Shown one piece after another: positions 16,923-25,587 of a stretch of DNA of 64,000 bases (the stretch's first letter is position 1; each line of letters opens with the position of its first letter). A program made the translations under genes and the position numbers. The DNA comes from Acidimicrobiales bacterium (GTDB lineage: Bacteria; Actinomycetota; Acidimicrobiia; Acidimicrobiales; Poriferisodalaceae): the NCBI GenBank assembly GCA_014239555.1, contig JAAZYR010000005.1:1-64000 (forward strand), read 5' to 3'. The notes under the pieces were generated by a model. The model was not told the DNA's origin, made no database searches, and saw only the letters and a program-made list of their open reading frames with translations.

Positions 16923-18249
16923 GTTTTCCTATGTGAGATGCGACTGCGATGGTTGTTCGATCACTGCCGTAGCTGCCGACGACTTGGCAGCCAATAGGTA
17001 GTCCTGATTCTCCGAGCCCGGTTGGTGGCACCGTGGAAGGCAGATAGGCCATGCCCACCATGGTCGTCCACTTGACAACGTCAAGGTAGCTGCGTTGTTC
17101 TTCATTACAGAGCAGAGACCGACTCAAGAAATCGCCTTCTTGCTGATGTTCGAAAGGCGGCACGAAACAAACCGGCATGATTACAGCGTCGTAGCTGCTG
17201 AAGAACTCAGCCCATTTCAATCTGATTTGCTCCCGTCTGACATGGTGATCAAGCCAGATGCGATGACCGGGGCCGTCACTTTCGCTGCTTTGTGAAGTTG
17301 CTCTTTGGACCAACCAAAGACCCAACATCGCTGCTTCATCGGGGTCTATGTCAGGTCTCGCCGTCCTATCAACAGGTACCCCGTCTTTCTCTAGTTCGTG
17401 CACCACCGTTTCGAGATGTTGAAGCACTTCATTGTCAATTGGGCAGAAGTCATCATCAAGCCACGCGGCAACACGCAAGTCACCGATATTTGTGGGTGCG
17501 CTTCCCAGTTGAGCAACCCAGGGAGGTGAGTCTCGTTTCATTACGTCCAAGAGGAGTTCAAGGTCATGCGAGCTCCTGGCTAAGGGTCCAAAAACGTTAA
17601 CGTCAGCTTCGTTCACTCCACCGTTGACGTGGTCGAGGTATCCGGTGGTCGGGATCACACCAAAACTAGGCTTATGCCCCCATATCCCATTGAACGCAGC
17701 TGGGAACCTGATCGATCCGCCGATATCAGTGCCGATTTCAAAAGATGTAAACCCCATCGCAACCGCCGCTGCAGCACCTCCAGAGGATCCACCAGGTCCA
17801 CGAGATAAATCCCATGGGTTGTTAGTGGTCCCAAATATTTCGTTGTACGCCTGAATATCGCCTGACCATCGAGGCAAGTTCGTCTTTCCCATGACGATGG
17901 CGCCTTCTCGACGAACCGCGTTAACCACCGCTGCGTCGCGGTCTGGGACATTGTCGGTGAGTTCTACCGCCCCACCAGTCGACCTCAAGCCTTTGGTTTC
18001 CAACGCGTCTTTCACCGTGATGGGAACACCATGCAGGCGTCCCAGCGCCTGCCCCTCGGCTTGAGCGGAATCAGCAGCATCGGCATCAATCAGCGCCGTT
18101 TCAAAATCTCGGGTAACTACTGCATTGATCTCACCATCTCGACGTTCTATTCGATCAATGCAATGTTCGGTCAATTCGCGGCTTGAAATTTCGCCCCGGC
18201 TAATCAAATCCACCTGCTCAACTGTGGACAGCAGTGCTACGTCTTTCAC
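16885..18249 (-). CDS. Amidase signature family hydrolase
   Basis: A 454-residue enzyme with the Ser-cisSer-Lys triad: Lys80 in ITVKD, Ser155 in GPGGSSGGAAAAV and nucleophile Ser179 in GTDIGGSIRFPA. The spacing (99 residues Lys to Ser, 24 between serines) is the family standard. It hydrolyses amides or amino-acid amides; the exact substrate is open. It is not GatA, since no gatC/gatB adjoin it. The start codon is GTG at 18249 preceded by a run of seven G on the coding strand that can serve as ribosome site. The 3' end overlaps addA on the other strand by 38 bp. Confidence 0.9.
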   Translation of the reverse strand: MKDVALLSTVEQVDLISRGEISSRELTEHCIDRIERRDGEINAVVTRDFETALIDADAADSAQAEGQALGRLHGVPITVKDALETKGLRSTGGAVELTDNVPDRDAAVVNAVRREGAIVMGKTNLPRWSGDIQAYNEIFGTTNNPWDLSRGPGGSSGGAAAAVAMGFTSFEIGTDIGGSIRFPAAFNGIWGHKPSFGVIPTTGYLDHVNGGVNEADVNVFGPLARSSHDLELLLDVMKRDSPPWVAQLGSAPTNIGDLRVAAWLDDDFCPIDNEVLQHLETVVHELEKDGVPVDRTARPDIDPDEAAMLGLWLVQRATSQSSESDGPGHRIWLDHHVRREQIRLKWAEFFSSYDAVIMPVCFVPPFEHQQEGDFLSRSLLCNEEQRSYLDVVKWTTMVGMAYLPSTVPPTGLGESGLPIGCQVVGSYGSDRTTIAVASHIGKLMGGYQPPPRAQ

Positions 18250-18270
18250 TGGACCCCCCCTTTTTGAAAT

Positions 18271-19602
18271 TCATCCGCCCAAAACAAATAACGCTGACCC
18301 TTGCGACGTCTCGACGACCATTGTCAACTCCGCTGAGTCGAGACCCAGTCTGCCCCAGAGCGAAGGCAAACCGGTCAGTTCCTCCAACGGTTGCTCTCCA
18401 CTGGAATCTCGGAACCAAAGTCCTTCTTCACGTTCAAAGATTAGAGACATGCCTGAAGAACTCGCTAAGGCATCGATAAGTCCCAACGCGATCGGGGGAA
18501 TAAGTTGATTCCTGTCTAGGCGCTGACCGTCATGAACGGTGTGAGCGTCATCTTCGGACACTACTAAGCCATCGACTACGCCCAGCTCTGCCACCCGCAG
18601 CCCCGGCAGAAGGGTCGTACCCCAGTTATCACCATCAGCGGAGCGGCTCACCACTGATCGTTGTATGGGTCCAGTGTCAAGAAATTCCTGTGCTTCGAAA
18701 GGACCGAGTTTGTCAAGAGAGTGCACCACTCGGCCAGCTTTACGATCAGTTGCGAATATGAGGCCATCGACAATTTTCGCATCAACCACGTCAATACCGC
18801 GACTTTGCAACAAGCAAACTGGATCAAGTGACAGCTCTTCTACGCGGGAGAGAACTAGTTCGTGGTCTGTGACGCGGAGTCTCGCTGCGGACACCGCACT
18901 AACTAAGCCGGTGGCAAATTCATTTGGCAGCTCATATCGCTTCCAGGTGTTTCCATCTCGAACTTGGATCACCAGGGCACGAGTGCAGACGTCCTCTCCC
19001 AGCCACCCAGCTACACGCAGCACTTCTTCACCTGCGCCGAAATCGACTGCTATGACCTGTAGCGATGCAGGGATTTCCAGTTCGCGCCATGATGACTCAT
19101 CTCGCACAAACCACTGTGAAATGACTCGGGCTAACACCCTGTCACCCGAGTACATGTATTCCGTCGTCGCGCCAGTTACCGGACCCTCGACTTTGGTCCA
19201 GCGCGATTCAGATGACCTGTTCACTGATGTCGAAGTAACTTCTGCATCCTCCGTAGCTGCTCTCGCTACCGTCTCGTAGGTGGGACTTGGAGAAGCCAGC
19301 GAAACTGATGAGTCTTCGTCTCCTGGTTCGTCGTCGGACATCAATGTTGTCGTCTGATCTGTTTCGGCCAGCGGAGCCAAATTCAGAGATGTGGCTTGTT
19401 CATTGCTGCGACTCGATAACACGCCGACTAATCCGCCGATTGCTCCCAATACGATCAATGTCCCAAGTCCGCGCAGAATGAAGCGTTGGCGGCGCGCTCG
19501 GCTGGAGGCGCGAATACGCACGGCGTCCACCATCCCGGGCGTAAGAGCAACTTGTTCGCCGGTATCGCGTAAATGCCGTCGGACTTCATCATCAAGATTC
19601 AT
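18271..19602 (-). CDS. Membrane-anchored protein, putative anti-sigma factor
   Basis: A 443-residue protein with a short cytoplasmic N-terminus (about 40 residues, basic at its end: RASSRARRQRF), one membrane helix at about residues 41-62, and about 380 residues outside. The outer part starts with a Ser/Thr/Glu-rich linker and continues as strand-rich sequence without a family I recognise. It lies directly after the sigma-factor gene, overlapping it by 11 bp, with AGGAGG nine bases before its ATG, which is the usual arrangement for an anti-sigma partner. I see no zinc-binding HxxxCxxC motif, so the assignment rests on context and topology. Confidence 0.65.
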   Translation of the reverse strand: MNLDDEVRRHLRDTGEQVALTPGMVDAVRIRASSRARRQRFILRGLGTLIVLGAIGGLVGVLSSRSNEQATSLNLAPLAETDQTTTLMSDDEPGDEDSSVSLASPSPTYETVARAATEDAEVTSTSVNRSSESRWTKVEGPVTGATTEYMYSGDRVLARVISQWFVRDESSWRELEIPASLQVIAVDFGAGEEVLRVAGWLGEDVCTRALVIQVRDGNTWKRYELPNEFATGLVSAVSAARLRVTDHELVLSRVEELSLDPVCLLQSRGIDVVDAKIVDGLIFATDRKAGRVVHSLDKLGPFEAQEFLDTGPIQRSVVSRSADGDNWGTTLLPGLRVAELGVVDGLVVSEDDAHTVHDGQRLDRNQLIPPIALGLIDALASSSGMSLIFEREEGLWFRDSSGEQPLEELTGLPSLWGRLGLDSAELTMVVETSQGSALFVLGG

Positions 19603-20170
19603 GGTGAACGTCCTCCTGACTTACCCCTGATCGAAGCACCGAAGGGTCACTCAGCTCATTCGCAAGCTGACCTAGGGCACGGCTCAGACGGCTCTTCACA
19701 GTTCCCGGCCGGATGCCAAGTGCATCGGCTGTTTCCTCAACCGACCAATCCATAAAGAACCTAGCCACCACAACGGTCCGGTGGCTAGGTGACAACTCTG
19801 CGAGTGCCCTCTCAAGGTCGATATCCACTAACTCGTCTTCTATCGGTTCGTAGTTCATTAGCAAAGGGCGTTTGTCGCGTTCTCTTCGCGTCCGACGTAG
19901 CCATGACCGAGCCCAGTTCATCGCAACGCGGTAAATCCAACCTTGGGGGTTCTTATAAGTAGAGACTTCAGACCACCTTTGACAGGCTCTAACGAACGCT
20001 TCGTCTGCAGCTTCTGCGCCAAGATCAGCGTTTCTCAGACTGAGGCTCAGAGCGCGAGCGATCTGATCGCGATTGTGAAGGTAAAAAGTGTCGAAATCGC
20101 GGTAAGCCTCTGTGGGCCCTTCGGGTCTTCGCCGAACAGCGGCGCTGTCATGCCTCTGGTCGTCGCCCAT
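19592..20170 (-). CDS. ECF-type RNA polymerase sigma factor
   Basis: A 192-residue sigma-70 family protein from ATG 20170, chosen because GAGGGG lies just upstream; a longer frame reaches 20236. Region 2 spans FDTFYLHNRDQIARALSL to GWIYRVAMNWARSWLRR, and region 4 has the helix-turn-helix in FMDWSVEETADALGIRPGTV followed by KSRLSRAL. The short region 2-4 layout is that of extracytoplasmic-function (SigE/SigL-like) factors. It should be held by the membrane protein encoded next and released by an envelope signal. No matching promoter motif could be established from this window. Confidence 0.9.
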   Translation of the reverse strand: MGDDQRHDSAAVRRRPEGPTEAYRDFDTFYLHNRDQIARALSLSLRNADLGAEAADEAFVRACQRWSEVSTYKNPQGWIYRVAMNWARSWLRRTRRERDKRPLLMNYEPIEDELVDIDLERALAELSPSHRTVVVARFFMDWSVEETADALGIRPGTVKSRLSRALGQLANELSDPSVLRSGVSQEDVHHES

Positions 20171-20300
20171 TCGGTTCCCCTCGGTTTCGATGAGCATGAG
20201 CGCGGTCCACTGATCTCTGGTGATGGTTAAACCCAAAGGGTAAGACGTTCATGTACATCGACCATTCCCGCTGTATCGCAAACTTACCGGGAGAGTTCCC

Positions 20301-21128
20301 TCACCTGCCTTCAGGTCTGTACAGCTTGATAGGGCCTTGCCCGGTCATCATTTCACTTTGACGATGCCACGGTCTGCCAGCGTGAGCTCCTCCATCAACG
20401 ACGATCGCTGTGCCGGTAATAAAAGTGGAGTCATCTGAGGCAAGGAAAAGAGCTGTTTGGGCGATGTCTTCAGCTTCACCTACACGCCCTATTGGTTGGT
20501 ACCGGCCAAATCGGTCACGGAATTTTTGACGCCGATCCGCGTCCAACGGGCCATGCGCTAGTGGCGTTGCGACTACCCCAGGGCATATTGCATTCACTCT
20601 TATCCCCTGTTGCCCGAGTTCGAGTGCGACCGATTTTGTGAGGTGAATGACTGCCGCTTTGGTGGCGGTGTAGAGATGCGGTGACTCGCCGGCCTGTAAC
20701 CCCGCTACCGATGCAGTGGAAATAATGGAACCGGACCCTTGTGCTTTCATCACCGGGGCGGCATGTTTCATTCCAAAGAACACGCCTTTAAGTAACACAT
20801 CAACGGTGATATCGAAATCGTCTTCAGTAATAGATTCCACTGGGCCTCGGGCCCCTCCGAAACCCGCGTTGTTAAACATCACATCAAGACGTCCCCAACG
20901 TGATCCGGCCCTCGAAACAGCGGCGGCTATATCCGCTTCACATGACACATCAACGTGGAGGAAGTCGCCTAGGTCTCCGAGTTCAGCGGCAACGATTTGT
21001 CCCTTTTCATCGTTCATGTCGGTAACGAGAACCCTGGCTCCCTCAGATGCAAAGAGTCGTGCTGTTGCAGCGCCCATCCCGCTCGCGGCGCCCGTAATAA
21101 CCGCTACTTTCCCCTCAAGTCTGCTCAC
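20301..21128 (-). CDS. Short-chain dehydrogenase/reductase
   Basis: A 275-residue classical SDR: TGAASGMG cofactor loop, VTDMND (Asp, NAD preference), NNAG, Ser in STASVAG, YTATKAA with Tyr and Lys, and the C-terminal TGTAIVVDGG. About 20 extra residues follow the normal end (HRQSEMMTGQGPIKLYRPEG). Its start overlaps the upstream CoA-transferase gene by 14 bp, so the two are co-translated and likely act on successive intermediates. It is the last gene of the minus-strand catabolic run that begins with the P450 at 26885. Confidence 0.9.
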   Translation of the reverse strand: MSRLEGKVAVITGAASGMGAATARLFASEGARVLVTDMNDEKGQIVAAELGDLGDFLHVDVSCEADIAAAVSRAGSRWGRLDVMFNNAGFGGARGPVESITEDDFDITVDVLLKGVFFGMKHAAPVMKAQGSGSIISTASVAGLQAGESPHLYTATKAAVIHLTKSVALELGQQGIRVNAICPGVVATPLAHGPLDADRRQKFRDRFGRYQPIGRVGEAEDIAQTALFLASDDSTFITGTAIVVDGGAHAGRPWHRQSEMMTGQGPIKLYRPEGR

Positions 21129-22323
21129 TGGTTCTCTCCTCAGGTGGATTCTGTTCTAACAGCACACCAGCTTCGAATAGGGCCGTGACTTCGTGGTGGC
21201 TGACACCCAACCAATCATTCAAAACCTCGGAGTTGTGTTCCCCTCTGTAGGGGGCAACTTCGTTGGACGACAAACCAGACTTGCTCTTCGAAAACCGGTA
21301 AGGCGTTTGAGCTACGCGTCTCGTGGAACCATCACGCGCGTCAATGTCCACTGAAGAGCCTCGAAATTGAGCGGTCGGCGATTCATATGCCTCAGCAGTG
21401 GTTTTTATGTCACCCCATGCAAGGTTGCATGAGTCAAGCGCGTCATACATCTCTGCTCGTGTAGCGAACGAGCTCAAAAAGTTGTTTATTGCCTGCTCCC
21501 GGTATGCGCGCTTGGTGGGTATGTCGCTGTTTTCTGGGGCGTTGTCTTCCAATCCGTGAACCAGGTGGAGTTGTTTCCAAATCCACCTGAAGTCACCCGC
21601 TGTGAGGACCGGACCGTCTACGCCTTCCCAAACAAGTCCTCCAGCAGCGGTGTAACGCAAGTCATCGAGACCCACGTGACTGGCGTCATCGGTCGCGAGA
21701 AAAGCATCAAGCATGCACATATCGATGTGCTGGCCTTCCCCGGTCTGTTCCGCCACGCGTAGTGCCGCTAAAAGGCCAATCGTGCCGTGCAGAGAAGCAT
21801 TGGTGTCTGCAGCTGAAAGGTTCAGGTCGATGACGGGGTGGTTATTCCATTCGGCGCTTCGGTGAAGCCACCCTGATTCTCCATGAAGAATCGGTGCATA
21901 CGCGGCACGAGCCGATTCTGGGCCTTCCTGTCCGAATCCTGAGATTGAAAGCATCACCAGCTTCTCATTGACCTGTCGCAAATTTTCGTACGCAAGGCCG
22001 TACCTTTTCATTACCCCCGGTCGAAAGTTTTCGATTACCACATCGGCTTCAGCGGCCATTCGAAGAAGTAGCTCAGACCCGCCCTCAATTCGCAGGTCTA
22101 CGCATACATTGCGTTTACCAATATTTTGCTGGGTGTAATAGCCCGCTAACCCTGCACGGACCTTCCCCCAATTTCGGGTCACGTCACCTTCTGGGGGTTC
22201 CACTTTCACAACTTCCGCTCCAAGGTCGCTGAGGATGCGCCCGGCGAAAGGTCCAGCTAGGACTCTGCTCATATCGAGCACTTTGATTCCTTCAAGCGGT
22301 CTCACCGCGCCCCCTAGGCCCAA
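21115..22323 (-). CDS. Class III CoA-transferase (CaiB/BaiF family)
   Basis: A 402-residue family III CoA-transferase: GIKVLDMSRVLAGPFAGRIL, DLGAEVVKVEPPEGDVTRNW, NIGKRNVCVDLR and a conserved Asp in LNLSAADTNASLHG. ATG 22323 is used; GTG at 22305 would also fit the family start. It is expected to load a carboxylic acid intermediate with CoA or to epimerise a 2-methylacyl-CoA. A 131-bp gap separates it from the dioxygenase gene upstream on the same strand, in which I see no obvious terminator. Confidence 0.9.
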   Translation of the reverse strand: MGLGGAVRPLEGIKVLDMSRVLAGPFAGRILSDLGAEVVKVEPPEGDVTRNWGKVRAGLAGYYTQQNIGKRNVCVDLRIEGGSELLLRMAAEADVVIENFRPGVMKRYGLAYENLRQVNEKLVMLSISGFGQEGPESARAAYAPILHGESGWLHRSAEWNNHPVIDLNLSAADTNASLHGTIGLLAALRVAEQTGEGQHIDMCMLDAFLATDDASHVGLDDLRYTAAGGLVWEGVDGPVLTAGDFRWIWKQLHLVHGLEDNAPENSDIPTKRAYREQAINNFLSSFATRAEMYDALDSCNLAWGDIKTTAEAYESPTAQFRGSSVDIDARDGSTRRVAQTPYRFSKSKSGLSSNEVAPYRGEHNSEVLNDWLGVSHHEVTALFEAGVLLEQNPPEERTSEQT

Positions 22324-22454
22324 TATTCGGAATTAGATGCGTTGGCAGTCTCGCGCGTGAACATCGTTTGATCTACCAAGGTCAACGAAGGCCAGTTTGA
22401 CCATGGTTGGCTGAACCATTTGAAATTGGCGCCCTATGCGACGCCGTTAGGTCT

Positions 22455-23315
22455 TTAAACGGGTTCGTCGCCTTCGATAGTTACTCGGTGCATGTAGCGT
22501 CTTTGCCCCTGATAGTCATTCAGGGCGTAGTGCTGCACAATGCGGTTATCCCACATCGTGACAGTCCCAGCTTCCCACTTGACTCGGCAAGTGAACCGTT
22601 CTTCTTCGCAGTGTTGGTAGAGGAATGCGAGCAGAGCTTGGCTCTCGCTTTTTCGCATTCCCTTGATTCTTTCGGTAAAAGGCCGGTTGACGTACAACGC
22701 TCGCAAGGCCGATTCTGGGTGAGTGCGGACCACGGGGTGTTCAACCAGCTGGTGTGCCTGTTCGGAAACCTCCAACGTCATGGATCCATATTCGTTTTTA
22801 TGTTTGTCGGAATCGCCACCAGCGCCGTATTGGCTAGCTGCTGAGTGGATTCCTGTAAGCCCATTGACGATTGTCTTCATCGTGTCGGACAGAGCCATGT
22901 ACGCAGCGTGTTGGTTGGAGAAAACAGTGTCTCCACCATATTCAGGAACTTCTAGTGCGTACAGAACCGAGCCAAGTGGAGGTGTGGGAAGAAATGACAT
23001 GTCGCTATGCCATCCGCCGCCAAAATTGATGGTCTCGTGTGGTTCTTTAATGACAGCGACGACTTCTGGGTGGTCATCCAGTCCGGTGATGTAGGGATGC
23101 GTCTCAAGGCAACCGAAATGTTCAGCGAAACGTTTTTGTGCCATCGGTGAGAGTTCTTGCTCTCGAAAGACCAGGACGTGGTAGCGATTAAAGGCTTCGC
23201 GTATATCGTCGATTAGGCGTCCGCTGGCGTCACCCAAGTCCACTCCTTGAATTTCTGCACCCAAAGCGCCAGCTACCGGTCGGATGGAAAGGTTCAAATC
23301 GGAGCTCTTGTTCAC
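22455..23315 (-). CDS. TauD/TfdA-family 2-oxoglutarate/Fe(II) dioxygenase
   Basis: I start at GTG 23315 (286 residues), 10 bp after the preceding gene stop; a longer frame from 23375 would run into that gene. The metal site is HSDMSF (His and Asp) with the distal His in [14 protein letters not shown], and Arg for 2-oxoglutarate in [10 protein letters not shown]. The N-terminal [12 protein letters not shown] block is typical of TauD. Family members hydroxylate taurine, alkyl sulfates, 2,4-D and other small acids, often cleaving C-S or C-O bonds. Here it is embedded in a CoA-ester catabolic run, so the substrate may be an organic acid rather than taurine. Confidence 0.9.
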   Translation of the reverse strand: MNKSSDLNLSIRPVAGALGAEIQGVDLGDASGRLIDDIREAFNRYHVLVFREQELSPMAQKRFAEHFGCLETHPYITGLDDHPEVVAVIKEPHETINFGGGWHSDMSFLPTPPLGSVLYALEVPEYGGDTVFSNQHAAYMALSDTMKTIVNGLTGIHSAASQYGAGGDSDKHKNEYGSMTLEVSEQAHQLVEHPVVRTHPESALRALYVNRPFTERIKGMRKSESQALLAFLYQHCEEERFTCRVKWEAGTVTMWDNRIVQHYALNDYQGQRRYMHRVTIEGDEPV

Positions 23316-23325
23316 GTTTGTAAGG

Positions 23326-24255
23326 TTAGTCAGCCATGCGCCGGAGTCTGTCCCCGACCTCACCAATCGCCTCAATCCCAGCTTCGGTACTGGTTGCGAC
23401 TGGGGTGAGATTGAAGTGCCTACATCCAGCTTCGAGATAGGGCGCTAGGTAGTCGACTATGTCGTCGATTGTGCCGTGTGGTGTGTATCGCTCAAATTTT
23501 TCGAACGGAACCCTATAGAACCCCTCCATAGCTGGACCTACGAACGATGCCGCTTCTGCGCGGTCTTCTCCGATTCCGACCCATAGCTGAATCCCGTGAT
23601 CTGGATCGACATCTCGCCCTGCCTTTTGTGCCGCATCATCAAAGACCGTTAGCGCCTCGAGATATCTTTGGCTTGAACACCACGCGCCAAGCCAGCCCTC
23701 GGCGAAGCGACCAGCACGACGAAGCGCAGCATCGGATCGTCCTCCTACGTAGAACGGGATCGAAGGATTTGGGACTGGAACGATGCGTGCTTGCTCCAAA
23801 CTGAAGAATTCGCCATGATGATCCACTGTGACACCGGCTAGGAGTTGTTGAAGCACATCAAGAGATTCGTCTGTTCGTTTCCCACGAGTACGAGGGTCAA
23901 CCCCACATACTTCAACTTCGTGACGGTCGTCACCACCGACTCCCACCCCGAAGCTAACTCGACCTGGAGCCATTTCTGCGAGGTTGGCGAGCTGGCGAGC
24001 TACGGGCATTGGGTGTCGAAGGGCGAGTAAGTAAACCCCAAGGTAGATACCCAATGTGGGATGCAGATTTGCGAGGGCGGCACCTATCACCATGCCATCG
24101 TGTCCGTGCCCAATTCGGAAACTCACATGGTCAGCAAAAAACATGTGGTCAATACCCGCGTCGGCTACGAGGTTCACTGCCTTAAGGCGCTCCTCCCATG
24201 GGCGGGTCCAAATATCAAGGCCGGGGGTGACACCAACTCGAATCGCTGAGCTCAT
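23326..24255 (-). CDS. LLM-class F420-dependent oxidoreductase
   Basis: A 309-residue luciferase-like TIM barrel with [18 protein letters not shown] at the start, [20 protein letters not shown] in the coenzyme-binding region and [18 protein letters not shown] later. It fits the F420-dependent subgroup that oxidises or reduces hydroxyl and enone groups. The ATG overlaps the thioesterase stop by 4 bp and its stop is 10 bp before the TauD-like gene, so it is part of one operon. Confidence 0.88.
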   Translation of the reverse strand: MSSAIRVGVTPGLDIWTRPWEERLKAVNLVADAGIDHMFFADHVSFRIGHGHDGMVIGAALANLHPTLGIYLGVYLLALRHPMPVARQLANLAEMAPGRVSFGVGVGGDDRHEVEVCGVDPRTRGKRTDESLDVLQQLLAGVTVDHHGEFFSLEQARIVPVPNPSIPFYVGGRSDAALRRAGRFAEGWLGAWCSSQRYLEALTVFDDAAQKAGRDVDPDHGIQLWVGIGEDRAEAASFVGPAMEGFYRVPFEKFERYTPHGTIDDIVDYLAPYLEAGCRHFNLTPVATSTEAGIEAIGEVGDRLRRMAD

Positions 24256-24686
24256 GATTTAGGCGTCATGATCAGGCAAGTTCCTTGGGCAACAGCGACG
24301 AGACGGTCATCGTTGGTGATGTCAATTCTGACAACCGCGGTAGTGCGGCTCATTGAAATGATTTCAGCACTAGCGGTACAGGTTCCGCCACTGACCGGTT
24401 TCAGGAGGTTTATTTTGAACTCGGTGGTCGCGGCCCAAGACCCTTCTGGCATAACGGGATACATCACTACTCCCAATACGTGGTCACAAAACGCCGAGAG
24501 GCAGCCACCATGCATGTTTCCGATCATGGTGATCATCTCGTCGCTAACTTCAAAAGACGCCACGAGTTGGCCGGGAGTCACGTCATCAATTCGGATTCCC
24601 AAAAAACCGTCGATCCCTTTGGTTGGGATGAATTTTTTGAAACGCTGCGCTGTTTTGGGGTTCCAGTGTTCAAACGTTAATGCCAT
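24252..24686 (-). CDS. PaaI-family hot-dog thioesterase
   Basis: A 144-residue single hot-dog domain. The central helix segment NMHGGCLSAFCDHVLGVVMY and the strand ATTEFKINLLKPVSGGT are typical of PaaI/YdiI acyl-CoA thioesterases; the conserved Asp is in FCDH and the HGG loop begins the helix. It likely hydrolyses a CoA ester made within this operon or rescues trapped CoA. Its 3' end overlaps the LLM gene by 4 bp, and it follows the esterase gene after 40 bp. Confidence 0.88.
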   Translation of the reverse strand: MALTFEHWNPKTAQRFKKFIPTKGIDGFLGIRIDDVTPGQLVASFEVSDEMITMIGNMHGGCLSAFCDHVLGVVMYPVMPEGSWAATTEFKINLLKPVSGGTCTASAEIISMSRTTAVVRIDITNDDRLVAVAQGTCLIMTPKS

Positions 24687-24726
24687 ATTCGAACCGTAGC
24701 GCCCGAAGAGGTTCTCTGACCGAACT

Positions 24727-25587
24727 TCAACCTTCTATGGTCTCGTCGAGCCAACAACATAAATCGTCCAGGAAATGTTGCGTTTGTTTTGTTTCGAGGT
24801 GGCCGAAGCCGTGTGCCGCTCCTGGATAATGCTTGAGTGTGAAGCAGCCGCCCGCTTGGCGATACGCGCTAGCTAGTTCGTCGACCATTTGTGGGGGAAC
24901 ATTTTGATCGTTTCCCGCCTGAGCAAACCAAACCTCAGGTAGTTGCGTTTTGGTCTCTTCATTCACTATGCGCGAAAGGCAAGCATCAGTCATCGCTTGC
25001 TCCGTGCCGAAGTAGGCCTCTGTGTTAACGACAAGCCTTTTGCCTAGGTCGGTATCTAAAGATCGGGCGTACATATAACGGGCAAACGGATCGACGGGAG
25101 CCCAGAATGTCCCTACTCCGGTCACACGACCGTCTATCGGTCCTTGTTCTTCCCACTTTCCATCCACGTACATTTCGGTGCCTTGAGAGTCAATCGACTG
25201 AGGTCTCAGGGCTGCCAGTAACGCGAGGTGGCCACCGCTTGAACTTCCAATAGAGATAATTCGGTCGCTGTTACCAGTCAGTTGCAGCGCGCGTAGTCGC
25301 GCCCAATGAGCTGCGGCGCTGACATCGGTAGATGCGTCGGGGTGTTGGTGTTCGGGTCCGCAGCGAAAGTCAATGGCAACCACTGAGAATCCGGCAGCGG
25401 CGAGTGCGGCGTCGTAATGCGAACCTGCCCGTCGATCGTGATCGCACCACGCTCCCCCGTGCACGTCGAGCACCACACCGCGGACCACCGTTTTCGTTGG
25501 GGGGTTCCATACTCGAGCCAACAATTCTTTCTTCCCTCGTCGTAGGTAAGGAATGTCGGCATAGTCAACGATCATTTGTTGTTCCAT
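24727..25587 (-). CDS. Alpha/beta-hydrolase, esterase type
   Basis: A 286-residue alpha/beta hydrolase related to hormone-sensitive-lipase-like and kynurenine-formamidase-like esterases. The oxyanion motif is HGGAW, the nucleophile Ser sits in SIGSSSGGHLALL, and the terminal His is in YPGAAHGFGH. No signal peptide is visible, so it works in the cytoplasm. Its start overlaps the P450 gene by 16 bp, so the two are translationally coupled; an ester or lactone made by the P450 is a plausible substrate. Confidence 0.88.
   Translation of the reverse strand: MEQQMIVDYADIPYLRRGKKELLARVWNPPTKTVVRGVVLDVHGGAWCDHDRRAGSHYDAALAAAGFSVVAIDFRCGPEHQHPDASTDVSAAAHWARLRALQLTGNSDRIISIGSSSGGHLALLAALRPQSIDSQGTEMYVDGKWEEQGPIDGRVTGVGTFWAPVDPFARYMYARSLDTDLGKRLVVNTEAYFGTEQAMTDACLSRIVNEETKTQLPEVWFAQAGNDQNVPPQMVDELASAYRQAGGCFTLKHYPGAAHGFGHLETKQTQHFLDDLCCWLDETIEG

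Noticed and set aside
18665-19279. A 204-codon plus-strand frame inside the putative anti-sigma gene
   Set aside because: Ser/Thr/Arg-rich with no recognisable domain; the minus-strand gene has membrane topology, a ribosome site and overlap with the sigma gene.
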